Shown here piece after piece: positions 36,031 to 45,071 of a DNA stretch of 64,000 nucleotides. Under the pieces are notes generated by a model, which did no database searches, had not been told where the DNA came from, and was given only the letters and a program-made list of their open reading frames with translations. Each line of letters starts with the position of its first letter. Within the stretch, counting starts at the first letter, position 1. The stretch is from Anaerostipes sp. MSJ-23 (GTDB taxonomy: Bacteria > Bacillota > Clostridia > Lachnospirales > Lachnospiraceae), in contig NZ_JAHLPY010000004.1 in the NCBI RefSeq assembly GCF_018918155.1, positions 62,001 to 126,000 of the forward strand. Direction: 5' to 3'. Position numbers and translations under genes: made by a program.

Positions 36031-37797
36031 TCACTGTCCGGTGGAATTCTTTTCTTGATTTCCTGCTTTATAATCTCTAGAAATTCCAAGATAAGGAAGA
36101 GCCATTTGAAATACACTCCTCATAACCGGAGCTGCAATCGTTCCTCCATAATAAGTTCCAACCGGTTCATCAATCAATACAATTCCCATAACAACAGGAT
36201 CTTTAGCTCTGGAAAATCCAAGAAACGATGAAATATATTTTCCGGTTCCACGTGGAAGTTTCTCACTGGTGGCCGTTTTTCCACCGATCGAAAACCCTTC
36301 TATCTTGCAGTTTTTACCAGATCCCTCTGATACAACTGCTTCTAGAAGTTCTCTGACAGTTTCTGAAGTTTCTTTTTTTATCACTTCTTTTTTTACAGGA
36401 TAAGAAAATACGGTTTCTTTAGAGCCATCGGAAGATACTGCGCGTACTCCAAAATGCGGCGTAATCAAAGTTCCCCCATTGACAGCTGCGCTAACTGCTC
36501 GTAAAAGCTGAAGAGGCGTGATCTGAATAGACTGTCCAAAAGACATTGTAGCTAATTCCACTGCCTTTACATTTTTCTTTTTATGCATGATAGAATTAGC
36601 CTCTCCTGGAAGATCAATCCCAGTCCGCTCAAACAATCCAAGTTTCTGGAATGTTTCATACATGCCATCTACTCCAACGCGTGCTCCTACTTCCATAAAA
36701 ACCGGATTACATGAATTCATAACTCCTTCACGGAATGTCTCACTTCCATGTCCACCTACTTTATGACACCGGATTCTCCGGTCTTCTACCATTCGATAAC
36801 CCGGACAGTTGAAGTGATCGTTGACCTTCACTTTTCCAAGTTCAAGTCCAGCCACAGCCGTTACTATCTTAAAAACAGATCCTGGTTCATATGTATCATT
36901 GATACAACTGTTTCTCCATTTTTTATTTAGATATTCCTGCTGTTTTTTCCCATCAGCCATCTTCACTCTTTTACTAAGCTTAAAAGGCTGATTTAAATTA
37001 TATTCTGGCACATTGGACATTGCATAAATTTCTCCGTTTTGAGGATTCATAAGAATCATGGAAACCTGCTTTGCCTTTTTTTCTTTTTTTACTTTTTTAC
37101 AAGCCTGCGTCACATAATTCTGGAGATTCACATCCAGAGATGTATATAAATCGCATCCTGCCACAGGCTCATCCCGTTCTTCTCCCGCACCGTCAATTTC
37201 AATTCCCTTTCCGTCCGTCAGGGTAAGAATCTTTCCGGATTTTCCTTTGAGATACTTATCATATGCAACTTCAAGCCCGACAATTCCCTGATTATCTCCT
37301 CCGGTAAAACCAAGAACCTTTGACGCGAGAGAATCAAACGGATAAACTCTTTTGTAATCTTCATCAATTTTCACTCCGGAAAGTTTGTATTTCCGGATGC
37401 GATCTGCAATTTTCTTTTCTACATTGCTTTTAATTTTTTCTCTGACAGAATTTTTATAAACTTTCTTTTTTATTTCCGAGGAAGAAAGACCTAATTGTTC
37501 AGATAATATCCTTACCACTTTTTCTTTCTCCGTTGTTTGAGAATAAATAACCGAAATTGAATAAACTGCTTTGTTGGAAGCAATCATCACACCATTACGA
37601 TCATAAATTCTTCCTCTCGGTGCTTTAATTTGCCTTTCTCTTTGATGAAGATCCTTTGCAAGAGAAAGGTATTTATCCGCCTGGGCAATCATGATATACC
37701 CAAGCCGTATGGTTACAATCAAAAAACCTGAAAACATTAAAATGACAATTCCAAGAATTTTCTTTTTGTATCCAGTCTTCAAAGCAACAGACCCCAT
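36031..37797 (-). CDS. Class B penicillin-binding protein, FtsI/SpoVD-like, with KTA in place of KTG
   Basis: A 588-residue peptidoglycan transpeptidase with an N-terminal anchor (residues 13-37), a dimerisation domain with RGRIYDRNG near 61, and the penicillin-binding domain. The acyl-ester Ser307 lies in SVFK (307-310) and the second motif SCN at 362-364. The third motif reads KTA (507-509, GGKTATSEK) where most PBPs have KTG. A PASTA tail typical of SpoVD is absent. It follows another class B PBP by 50 bp. One of the pair is probably the vegetative septal enzyme and the other the sporulation one; sequence alone does not settle which. Confidence 0.9.
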   Translation of the reverse strand: MGSVALKTGYKKKILGIVILMFSGFLIVTIRLGYIMIAQADKYLSLAKDLHQRERQIKAPRGRIYDRNGVMIASNKAVYSISVIYSQTTEKEKVVRILSEQLGLSSSEIKKKVYKNSVREKIKSNVEKKIADRIRKYKLSGVKIDEDYKRVYPFDSLASKVLGFTGGDNQGIVGLEVAYDKYLKGKSGKILTLTDGKGIEIDGAGEERDEPVAGCDLYTSLDVNLQNYVTQACKKVKKEKKAKQVSMILMNPQNGEIYAMSNVPEYNLNQPFKLSKRVKMADGKKQQEYLNKKWRNSCINDTYEPGSVFKIVTAVAGLELGKVKVNDHFNCPGYRMVEDRRIRCHKVGGHGSETFREGVMNSCNPVFMEVGARVGVDGMYETFQKLGLFERTGIDLPGEANSIMHKKKNVKAVELATMSFGQSIQITPLQLLRAVSAAVNGGTLITPHFGVRAVSSDGSKETVFSYPVKKEVIKKETSETVRELLEAVVSEGSGKNCKIEGFSIGGKTATSEKLPRGTGKYISSFLGFSRAKDPVVMGIVLIDEPVGTYYGGTIAAPVMRSVFQMALPYLGISRDYKAGNQEKNSTGQ

Positions 37798-37847
37798 TTT
37801 CTCATACTATTATAAAATTATGAAAAAAACAGTTCCTTATTCCTGCT

Positions 37848-39653
37848 TTATTTACTTTTTGGCACTTTTAACTCCTTAAGAGATCCCTTAAGAACATCTT
37901 TTGCAATTTTTACTGCCAATTTTGTATTCATCTGAGAACCTTTTTGAATCTCATCAATGACAACATAAACAACAACTTTTGGATTTTTTACTGGAGCAAA
38001 CCCAATAAAAGATACAACATATTTCTTCTTGGATCTTGGAATTTTTTCAGCCGTACCTGTCTTTCCTCCAACACTATAGTCTTTTAATTTTGCATCAGTC
38101 CCCGTTCCAGAATCCACTGTTTGCTTCATATAAGCTTTCAGTTTATCTGAAGTGTCTTTTGAGATTGTCTGCTTTACTACAGATGGTTCAATATTATTGA
38201 TAATGTTCCCCTGTTCATCTCTGATCTGACGCACTACATGAGGTTTGTAATACTGTCCTCCATTAATCAAAGAACAAAAACCACTGGCCAGCTGAATCAT
38301 AGAACAGTTAAAAGATTGTCCAAAAGAGTTTGTTGCTAAATCTGCGGCTCCCATATTTTCCTCTGAATGTAGAAGTCCAGACGTTTGAGCTTCTGCTGGG
38401 AGATCAATTTCAGTATTACTTCCAAATCCAAAAGCCCTTTGATATTTACAAAAAACATGCTTTCCTTCTTTTGCAGCAATCTGCATAAGAGCATCATTAC
38501 AAGAAAGAGAAATCGCCTGTGATAATGTAATCTTTCCATGTCCATTTCTATGCGAGCAATGAATGGTATGTCCACCGACAACCTGATATCCATTACAGAT
38601 ATATGATTCCTTTCCTGTAAGGATTCCCTCCTCAAGGCCTGCTGCCACTGTAAACGGTTTATATGTTGATCCAGGTTCAAAAGTACTGGAAACAATCGGA
38701 TTTTTCCATATCTCATTAAATATTTTTGTCTTTTTCTTTTCACTCATCGATGCGATCTCTTTTTTAGAATACTTCTGTCTTAAAACAGAATCATCCCTTG
38801 GGTGCTCCAGATCGTAAGTATCTGAATTCGCCATCGCATAAACTTCCCCGTTATTTGGGTTCATAACAAGAATACTACTGCCCTTGCTTCCATATTTTTC
38901 TTCAAATTTCTTCAGACGTTTTTCTGCTATTTTCTGAATATTAGAATTAATAGTCGTCACAACCGTCTTGCCATCCTGCGGTTCTACTACAGAGCTATCT
39001 TTTTCCAATTCCTCATTCAAATAAGAATAGCGCCTTCCATCCGTTCCTGATAATGTACTATTATAATACTGTTCAATTCCACCAGTCCCAGTATTTTCAT
39101 TCGAGACAAAACCAATAACCTGACTTGCCATCGATTTATTTGGGTATTTTCTCTCATAATGTTCAAAAAGATGAACTCCTGTGACATTTTCTCCATCTTT
39201 TGTACTCATAAAAGATTTGATATCCGCCACCTGACTATAACTTAAATCTACTTTATAAACAGAATAATAAGAGTCCGGATGTGCCTGAATAAAATCCGTT
39301 AATTTTTCTCGATCAAGCTTCATATATTTTACAAGTGCATTAATCGTAGCTTTTTTCTTCTCTTTGTTTACTAAAATATTTTTAGGCTCCAAAATCAGAT
39401 TATAAAGTTTTTGACTAGTTGCCAAGATATAGCCATTACGGTCAAGAATATCTCCTCGTTTATATGGAATTGTAGTGCTTGTATATTTTTGCTGTGTTAA
39501 TACCTGTTTTTCATAAATATCTTTTTTAAACACACTAAAATATACAATTCTTCCTATAAGAATGAGAAAAAGAAGTGCTATGAAGGATACCGAAACTATT
39601 GTTCGCATCTTCATAGCATGATTCAGTCGTTTTATTTTTTTTCTTCGCTTCAA
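37848..39653 (-). CDS. Class B penicillin-binding protein, FtsI/PBP2-like septal transpeptidase
   Basis: A 601-residue peptidoglycan transpeptidase with a membrane anchor (about 18-42), the RGDILDRNG motif near 66, Ser329 in STYK (329-332), SCN at 384-386 and a normal KTG (531-533, GGKTGTAEK). It starts with TTG, supported by GAGGT 5 bases upstream, right after the FtsL-like gene. With FtsL and FtsW encoded in the same operon it is the better candidate for the vegetative FtsI/PbpB. Confidence 0.9.
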   Translation of the reverse strand: MKRRKKIKRLNHAMKMRTIVSVSFIALLFLILIGRIVYFSVFKKDIYEKQVLTQQKYTSTTIPYKRGDILDRNGYILATSQKLYNLILEPKNILVNKEKKKATINALVKYMKLDREKLTDFIQAHPDSYYSVYKVDLSYSQVADIKSFMSTKDGENVTGVHLFEHYERKYPNKSMASQVIGFVSNENTGTGGIEQYYNSTLSGTDGRRYSYLNEELEKDSSVVEPQDGKTVVTTINSNIQKIAEKRLKKFEEKYGSKGSSILVMNPNNGEVYAMANSDTYDLEHPRDDSVLRQKYSKKEIASMSEKKKTKIFNEIWKNPIVSSTFEPGSTYKPFTVAAGLEEGILTGKESYICNGYQVVGGHTIHCSHRNGHGKITLSQAISLSCNDALMQIAAKEGKHVFCKYQRAFGFGSNTEIDLPAEAQTSGLLHSEENMGAADLATNSFGQSFNCSMIQLASGFCSLINGGQYYKPHVVRQIRDEQGNIINNIEPSVVKQTISKDTSDKLKAYMKQTVDSGTGTDAKLKDYSVGGKTGTAEKIPRSKKKYVVSFIGFAPVKNPKVVVYVVIDEIQKGSQMNTKLAVKIAKDVLKGSLKELKVPKSK

Positions 39654-39664
39654 AATTCTACCTC

Positions 39665-40144
39665 TTAATCAGTTTTTGGAATCTTTCCATACTGATGCAC
39701 ATATTCTGCATTTTTACTTTTATACTGAATAATTTTATCTGAATCCGGCTTTTTCATTCCATATTTTTTTGCAGCTTTTTCAATTGCAGAAAAGTCGATG
39801 CTCTGTTCAATTTCAAGATCCAGATCTTCATTTTCTGTCTTCAATGTATTTAATTCACTTTTTTCTTCCATCAGTACTTCCCTCTGATTAGAAATTTTTA
39901 TCTGCTCAGAAAGATACAGAAAACTGGATCCTGCCACAACAACCAATGCAATGACCAAAGTTCTGACAAAGGCAAGATCAAATTCTAATGCTTTTGCCTG
40001 ATTTTTTCTTGTCTGCCTTGTTATATATGGTTTTTTCTCCGGCCTTACTCTTTTTTTCGGATCTTTTCTTACCGGTTGCGGGCCAATCTTTCTTGCTGTA
40101 TTTCCATAAATCAAATTATAACGTTCTTGTCTTGACTTACTCAT
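39665..40144 (-). CDS. ftsL: FtsL-like divisome protein
   Basis: A 159-residue bitopic protein: Lys/Arg-rich cytoplasmic N-terminus, one membrane helix (FVRTLVIALVVVAGSSFLYL, about 74-93), then a short coiled coil (EVLMEEKSELNTLKTENEDLDLEIEQ is its core) and a conserved-type end with AAKKYGMKKP. This is the FtsL/DivIC architecture, and the position between rsmH and a class B PBP gives the assignment. I choose the ATG at 40144 because GGGGAGGG lies 7-8 bases upstream; the longer frame would overlap rsmH. Confidence 0.82.
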   Translation of the reverse strand: MSKSRQERYNLIYGNTARKIGPQPVRKDPKKRVRPEKKPYITRQTRKNQAKALEFDLAFVRTLVIALVVVAGSSFLYLSEQIKISNQREVLMEEKSELNTLKTENEDLDLEIEQSIDFSAIEKAAKKYGMKKPDSDKIIQYKSKNAEYVHQYGKIPKTD

Positions 40145-40160
40145 TGTCCAACCCTCCCCG

Positions 40161-41099
40161 TTAGAATGCGCGTTCAAAAACTCTTAATTTCGAACTTTTT
40201 GCTCGCTTATTATTTGATAATTCTTCCTCTCCGGGAACAATTGGCTTGCGTGTTAGCTGCTTCCCTTTTGAAACTTTTCCACATACACAGACTGGAAAAT
40301 TTGGCGGACAAGTACATGGATTTTCATTTTTCTTAAAAGCACGCTTTACAATTCGATCCTCTAATGAATGAAAAGTGATGATACAAAGCCTTCCACCTGG
40401 ATTAAGCAAATCAATCATTGCATCCAGGCTTTCTTTTAAAACATCTAGTTCTCTGTTACATTCAATCCTAATTGCCTGAAATGTTTTCTTTGCCGGATGA
40501 CCTCCCACAGCTCTTACTTTCATGGGAATTGCACCTTTTATAATCTCTATCAGCTCTCCTGTTGTTTCCACAGGTTTTTCTTTTCTTTTGTTTACAATAT
40601 GTTTTGCAATATTTTTTGCAAATTTTTCTTCTCCATAATCACGAATAATATGGAAAAGCTCCATTTCCGAATAATTGTTGACAATATCTCTTGCTGTCAG
40701 CTCCTGTCTCTGATCCATACGCATATCCAATGGAACATCTTCACGGTAAGTGAAACCACGCTCTTTTTCGTCTAACTGAAAAGAAGATACGCCAAGATCC
40801 AACAAAATGCCATCTACCTTTTGGATTCCAAGATTATGTAACACTTTTGGCATGTTCACATAGTTATCTCGAACAATCGTTACTTTCTCACCAAAAGGTT
40901 CCAAACGTTTACTTCCTGCCGCAATCGCATCGGCATCCTGATCGATTCCTATATATCTTCCCTTGTCAGACAGCCTTTTACAAATTTCATAAGCATGTCC
41001 TCCTCCTCCAAGGGTCCCATCTACATAAATTCCATCAGGTTTGATATGAAGCTCTTCAATTGTCTCATTCAGCAACACAGATATGTGTTCAAATTTCAT
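40161..41099 (-). CDS. rsmH: 16S rRNA (cytosine1402-N4)-methyltransferase RsmH
   Basis: RsmH (MraW) methylates C1402 in the 16S rRNA decoding centre with SAM. The 312-residue protein starts [17 protein letters not shown]. It carries the SAM site [14 protein letters not shown] near residue 32, the [10 protein letters not shown] motif near 100, [14 protein letters not shown] and the C-terminal [16 protein letters not shown]. The ATG at 41099 is supported by a GGGGGA site 4 bases upstream; the longer frame starts in the leader. It is the first gene of the dcw operon here because mraZ is absent. Confidence 0.96.
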   Translation of the reverse strand: MKFEHISVLLNETIEELHIKPDGIYVDGTLGGGGHAYEICKRLSDKGRYIGIDQDADAIAAGSKRLEPFGEKVTIVRDNYVNMPKVLHNLGIQKVDGILLDLGVSSFQLDEKERGFTYREDVPLDMRMDQRQELTARDIVNNYSEMELFHIIRDYGEEKFAKNIAKHIVNKRKEKPVETTGELIEIIKGAIPMKVRAVGGHPAKKTFQAIRIECNRELDVLKESLDAMIDLLNPGGRLCIITFHSLEDRIVKRAFKKNENPCTCPPNFPVCVCGKVSKGKQLTRKPIVPGEEELSNNKRAKSSKLRVFERAF

Positions 41100-41120
41100 A
41101 AGTCCCCCTACATAATTCAT

Positions 41121-41340
41121 ATCAAAATTTCAGTCACAAAAACTTATAAGTTTCCTGACATTTTATCCTAATAAGCAGCCATCGTGCAAAGTCTTGTCCA
41201 CCCATCGGATAAGAAAACAAACAGGCATCCATCTAACCCGTGTCATAACAAACTTATGTTCCATCTTTTTTAGAATCTGAACCGGATTATCAGCCTGCCT
41301 CTGCTTTGATTTTATTTTGGTGGTTTCCTATGACAAATTT
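41121..41340 (-). other. Long untranslated leader of the dcw operon with a possible 33-codon ORF
   Basis: About 220 bases separate the MraZ-box-like array from rsmH, in the place mraZ usually holds. No MraZ-like peptide is found in any minus-strand frame. An ORF of 33 codons (41163-41264, beginning MEHKFVMTRVRW) is open but has no clear ribosome site. Segments can pair (for example AGGCAGGC near 41290-41300 with GCCTG near 41220, and CTTATCC with GGATAA), and a 14-base palindrome AAACTTATAAGTTT lies near 41140-41153. It may be a structured leader RNA; I recognise no known class. Confidence 0.4.
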
Positions 41341-41365
41341 CCCACCTTTTACCACTTAAAACTAC
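41341..41365 (-). promoter_or_regulatory. MraZ-box-like triple direct repeat
   Basis: On the minus strand GTAGT (41361-41365), GTGGT (41351-41355) and GTGGG (41341-41345) recur at exactly 10-base steps in the context AAGTRGTNNN. Known MraZ binding sites are arrays of GTGGG/AAAGTGK at 10-base spacing upstream of the dcw operon. The array lies just downstream of the predicted transcription start. Confidence 0.65.
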
Positions 41366-41376
41366 TTACTGATAAT

Positions 41377-41405
41377 ATTTTATACGATAGCTATGAAAAA
41401 AGCAA
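41377..41405 (-). promoter_or_regulatory. Predicted promoter of the dcw operon
   Basis: Minus-strand TTGCTT (41400-41405), 17-base spacer, TAAAAT (41377-41382) within TATAAAAT, directly upstream of the MraZ-box-like repeats. Confidence 0.55.
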
Positions 41406-41465
41406 GGCAGAATCCATAACCAAATCTTAGTTTTTTCTTATTCTTATTGACATTTTCTGAAAAGA

Positions 41466-41510
41466 AAAAGCAGAGATTTTCACTTTTTTTATGAAATACT
41501 CTCTGCCTTT
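41466..41510 (-). terminator. Terminator downstream of lgt
   Basis: In the minus-strand RNA GCAGAGA...TATTTCA pairs with TGAAAAT...TCTCTGC, followed by a U5 tract, a few bases after the lgt stop. It separates lgt from the dcw promoter. Confidence 0.8.
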
Positions 41511-41516
41511 TTTCCT

Positions 41517-42413
41517 TTATTTTTCCATTCTCTTTCTACGAATGGTCTGATATAAAATTGCTCCTATTCCAATGAGTGCAAGAATCGCTGCAAGAAGCTG
41601 TGATACTCGGATTCCTGTACCTCCAAGCATTAGAGAATCTGTACGCAATCCTTCGATCCAAAATCTTCCGATTCCATAACCAGCCAGATAAATTGCAAGC
41701 AACTGACCATCAAAAGTTTTTCTTTTTGTAAACCATATAATAAAAATAAGCAAAGCCAGATTCCACAAACCTTCATATAGAAATGTCGGATGTACTTGAA
41801 TATAAGTAATCGCATCCCCAGTCGATGATGGAAGGTAAACTGGCGTATTATAAACTCCTGATTTGATAATCTCACCCATTCTTCCGTGATCGACGAAAAA
41901 ATCGGTTGGTATCTGCATTGCAAATAAACTATCTGTATATCTTCCAAACGCTTCTCGATTGAAAAAATTTCCCCATCGTCCAAGAATCTGTCCTACCAAC
42001 AGTCCTTTCACCGCGATGTCAGCAAACTTCATCATTGATACTTTCCGCACTTTACAAAAAATAAATAAAACAAGGATCGATGCCAAAATACCACCATAAA
42101 TAGCTAAGCCGCCATTTCGTATTGCAAAGATTTCCCCTGGATGCTTTCCATAGTAATCCCATGAAAAAATAACATAGTAAAGTCTTGCACCGACAATTGC
42201 CGGAATTACCATCCAGATCAGATAATCAAAAACAAGTTCTGGATCAAAATCTTTTGTATGTTTTGCTGCCTGATATGCAACAATCATTCCGAATAAAAAT
42301 CCAAGAGCAATCATGATTCCATAATATTTTATCTCAAATCCGCCAATGTTAAACCCGTCTCCAACATTTTTCAGCACAATTCCAAGATGCGGAAATCGAA
42401 TCTCATGTTCCAT
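41517..42413 (-). CDS. lgt: Prolipoprotein diacylglyceryl transferase
   Basis: Lgt attaches diacylglycerol to the lipobox cysteine of prolipoproteins at the membrane. The 298-residue protein has about seven hydrophobic segments. The family signatures are GARLYYVIFSWDYY, RNGGLAIYGG, GRWGNFFNREAFG (the Lgt signature near residue 150) and HPTFLYEGLWNL. I choose the ATG at 42413 (GGAAGAG 4 bases upstream), giving the normal N-terminus MEHEIRFPHLG; the longer frame adds 25 charged residues with no support. Divergent from ychF. Confidence 0.95.
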   Translation of the reverse strand: MEHEIRFPHLGIVLKNVGDGFNIGGFEIKYYGIMIALGFLFGMIVAYQAAKHTKDFDPELVFDYLIWMVIPAIVGARLYYVIFSWDYYGKHPGEIFAIRNGGLAIYGGILASILVLFIFCKVRKVSMMKFADIAVKGLLVGQILGRWGNFFNREAFGRYTDSLFAMQIPTDFFVDHGRMGEIIKSGVYNTPVYLPSSTGDAITYIQVHPTFLYEGLWNLALLIFIIWFTKRKTFDGQLLAIYLAGYGIGRFWIEGLRTDSLMLGGTGIRVSQLLAAILALIGIGAILYQTIRRKRMEK

Positions 42414-42543
42414 AAGTCTCTTCCTTTCTTTGTCTGTTCTTTTTTTGCTTACGCTTAAGATGTTATCGTATTTCTCTTTTCTTTTCAAGCTCCTTGTGTT
42501 AGACTATTAACTGAAAAAATATGCAACGAGAAAGGAAATCATT

Positions 42544-43641
42544 ATGAAATTAGGAATTGTCGGACTGCCAAATGTCGGAAAAAGTACTTTATTTAACTCT
42601 TTGACCAAGGCAGGTGCCGAATCAGCTAACTATCCATTTTGTACCATTGATCCAAACGTTGGTATCGTTACAGTTCCTGATGAACGTGTGGATCGTCTGG
42701 CTGAAATGTATCATTCAAAAAAAGTAATCCCAGCCGCTATCGAATTTGTTGATATCGCTGGTCTTGTAAAAGGAGCTTCTAAAGGAGAAGGTCTTGGAAA
42801 TCAATTTCTTGCTAATATCCGTGAAGTTGATGCTATCGTTCATGTTGTCCGCTGTTTTGAAGACAGCAATATCGTCCATGTAGATGGATCCATTAATCCA
42901 CTCCGTGATATTGAAACTATTAACTTCGAGTTAATCTTTTCTGATATTGAAGTACTGGACCGCCGTATTGCGAAATCTACTCGTGGTGCCAGAAATGATA
43001 AAGCACTGGCTCATGAAGTAGAATTTCTTCAAAAAGTAAAAGCTCATCTTGAAGATGGAAAACTTGCTAAAACATTCGAAGTTGATGATGAAGATGATCA
43101 GGCAATCTTAAATTCTTGTAATCTTTTGACCATCAAACCTGTAATCTTTGCTGCCAATGTGACAGAAGATGATCTTGCTGACGATGCAAAAGACAATGAA
43201 TTTGTAAACGAAGTAAGAAAATATGCTGAAAGTGTAGATGCCAAGGTTTTTGCTGTATGTGCGCAAATTGAACAGGAAATCTCAGAACTTGATGATGATG
43301 AGAAAAAAGAATTTTTGGAAGATCTTGGATTAAAGGAATCTGGTCTCGAAAAGTTGATCTCTGCAAGCTACTCTCTCCTTGGACTGATTAGCTTCCTTAC
43401 TTCTGGAGAAGATGAAACCCGCGCGTGGACAATCCATAAAGGAACAAAAGCTCCACAGGCAGCTGGAAAAATCCATACCGACTTTGAACGTGGATTCATC
43501 TGTGCTGAAGTTGTATCTTATGATGATCTGATGGAAAATGGAAGCATGCACGCATGTAAAGAAAAAGGACTTGTACGCCAAGAAGGAAAAGAATACATCG
43601 TAAAAGACGGAGACATCATTGTATTCCGTTTCAACGTATAG
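42544..43641 (+). CDS. ychF: Redox-regulated ATPase YchF (Obg-family)
   Basis: YchF is an Obg-family ATPase linked to ribosome function and oxidative stress. The 365-residue protein begins MKLGIVGLPNVGKSTLFNSLT (P-loop), with DIAGLVKGASKGEGLGNQFL as the switch II region, a coiled-coil insert around 130-200 and the C-terminal TGS-like domain (TIHKGTKAPQAAGKIHTDFERGFI ... VFRFNV). GAAAGGA precedes the ATG. It is a single-gene unit ended by its own terminator. Confidence 0.97.
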   Translation: MKLGIVGLPNVGKSTLFNSLTKAGAESANYPFCTIDPNVGIVTVPDERVDRLAEMYHSKKVIPAAIEFVDIAGLVKGASKGEGLGNQFLANIREVDAIVHVVRCFEDSNIVHVDGSINPLRDIETINFELIFSDIEVLDRRIAKSTRGARNDKALAHEVEFLQKVKAHLEDGKLAKTFEVDDEDDQAILNSCNLLTIKPVIFAANVTEDDLADDAKDNEFVNEVRKYAESVDAKVFAVCAQIEQEISELDDDEKKEFLEDLGLKESGLEKLISASYSLLGLISFLTSGEDETRAWTIHKGTKAPQAAGKIHTDFERGFICAEVVSYDDLMENGSMHACKEKGLVRQEGKEYIVKDGDIIVFRFNV

Positions 43642-43652
43642 TCTCAAAAAAA

Positions 43653-43711
43653 TAATCACCAAAAGTACGGATTCTCTTATTTTGTTCAATCCAGATACTT
43701 CTTTGGTGATT
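43653..43711 (+). terminator. Terminator of ychF
   Basis: AATCACCAAAAG (43653-43664) pairs with CTTTGGTGATT (43701-43711) followed by T7; the loop is long (about 36 bases). Confidence 0.7.
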
Positions 43712-43741
43712 TTTTTATTTTATCGAAATTTCTTATGAAAC

Positions 43742-43781
43742 AAAAAAAGAATTCCCTGATTTCTCTAGGGAATTCTTTTTT
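43742..43781. terminator. Bidirectional terminator, likely ending the purine gene
   Basis: A-rich run plus GAATTCCCT pairs with AGGGAATTC plus T6 around a 9-base loop. It faces the end of the AICAR transformylase gene about 90 bp away and can act in both directions. Confidence 0.8.
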
Positions 43782-43869
43782 GTTATATGATAAATTAATC
43801 TTCTCTCACAAGTTTATTTTTTTAACACTATTTTTATTTTATCATGTCATATTCTTCTTGTCAATGTTT

Positions 43870-45048
43870 TTAGTGATGGAAGAGACGGATTCCTGTAAAG
43901 GCCATTGCCATATGATATTTGTTGCAGCAATCAATGACTGCCTCATCTCTTACAGATCCTCCTGGCTGTGCAATATATTTTACTCCACTCTTATGCGCTC
44001 TTTCGATATTATCAAAGAATGGGAAGAATGCATCGGATCCAAGAGTTACATCTGTTAACTTATCAAGCCATGCTCTTTTTTCTTCTTTTGTGAACACTTC
44101 TGGTTTTTCCGTAAAAATATTTTCCCATGCACCATCTGCAAGAACATCCATATATTCATCTCCAATATAAAGATCAATAGCATTGTCACGATCTGCACGA
44201 CGAATCTTTTCTTTAAATGGAAGATTCATAACTTTCGGACACTGTCTCAGCCACCAGTTATCTGCTTTCTGTCCAGCAAGTCTTGTACAGTGAACACGAG
44301 ACTGTTGTCCTGCCCCGATTCCAATTGCCTGACCGTCTTTTACAAAACATACAGAGTTTGACTGTGTATATTTTAGTACAATCAGGGAGATCTTCATATC
44401 AATCAATGCTTCCTCTGGAATTTCTTTGTTTTCTGTTACAATATTGGCAAGCAGTTCATCATCGATTGGAAGTTCCTGTCTTCCCTGTTCAAAGGTTACT
44501 CCAAAGACCTGTTTATGTTCTAATGGTGCTGGCTGATAGTTTTCATCAATCTTGATAATATTATAATTTCCATTTTTCTTTGCTTTTAAAATTTCTAATG
44601 CCTCGTCCGTATATCCAGGAGCAATGACTCCATCTGATACTTCTCTTTTGATCAGACGTGCAGTGTCAGCATCGCATACATCTGATAAGGAAATGAAATC
44701 TCCAAAGGAAGACATACGGTCTGCGCCTCTTGCTCTTGCATAAGCACATGCAAGTGGAGATAAATCTCCCATATCATCTACCCAATAAATTTTCTTTAAA
44801 GTATCAGACATTGGACGTCCTACGGAAGCTCCAGCAGGAGATACATGTTTAAAAGAAGTAGCTGCAGGGAGACCTGTCGCTTTCTTTAATTCCCTTACAA
44901 GCTGCCATCCGTTAAATGCATCCAAAAAGTTGATGTATCCTGGTCTTCCATTTAATACTTCGATTGGAAGATGGCTTCCATCTTCCATATAAATTCTTGA
45001 TGGTTTCTGGTTTGGATTACATCCATACTTTAATTCTAATTCTTTCAT
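43870..45048 (-). CDS. Stand-alone AICAR transformylase (PurH C-terminal activity only)
   Basis: A 392-residue phosphoribosylaminoimidazolecarboxamide formyltransferase, converting AICAR and 10-formyl-THF to FAICAR. It matches the transformylase half of PurH: LKYGCNPNQKPSRIYM, SFKHVSPAGASVG, YARARGADRMSSFGDFIS, YTQSNSVCFVKDGQAIGIGAGQQSRVHCTRLAG and SDAFFPFFDNIERA. The N-terminal IMP cyclohydrolase domain of ordinary PurH is absent. The gene immediately upstream in the same direction supplies a PurO-type cyclohydrolase, so the pair together does the last two steps to IMP. Confidence 0.95.
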   Translation of the reverse strand: MKELELKYGCNPNQKPSRIYMEDGSHLPIEVLNGRPGYINFLDAFNGWQLVRELKKATGLPAATSFKHVSPAGASVGRPMSDTLKKIYWVDDMGDLSPLACAYARARGADRMSSFGDFISLSDVCDADTARLIKREVSDGVIAPGYTDEALEILKAKKNGNYNIIKIDENYQPAPLEHKQVFGVTFEQGRQELPIDDELLANIVTENKEIPEEALIDMKISLIVLKYTQSNSVCFVKDGQAIGIGAGQQSRVHCTRLAGQKADNWWLRQCPKVMNLPFKEKIRRADRDNAIDLYIGDEYMDVLADGAWENIFTEKPEVFTKEEKRAWLDKLTDVTLGSDAFFPFFDNIERAHKSGVKYIAQPGGSVRDEAVIDCCNKYHMAMAFTGIRLFHH

Positions 45049-45071
45049 TTTTTTCTCCTTTGTTTCGCTGA

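Noticed and set aside
41163-41264. 33-codon ORF in the dcw leader as a degenerate mraZ
   Set aside because: Its sequence shares no MraZ motif and lacks a ribosome site; kept only as part of the leader description.
41121-41340. The known actinobacterial mraW RNA motif
   Set aside because: That motif is described from Actinobacteria, and I could not match its consensus here.
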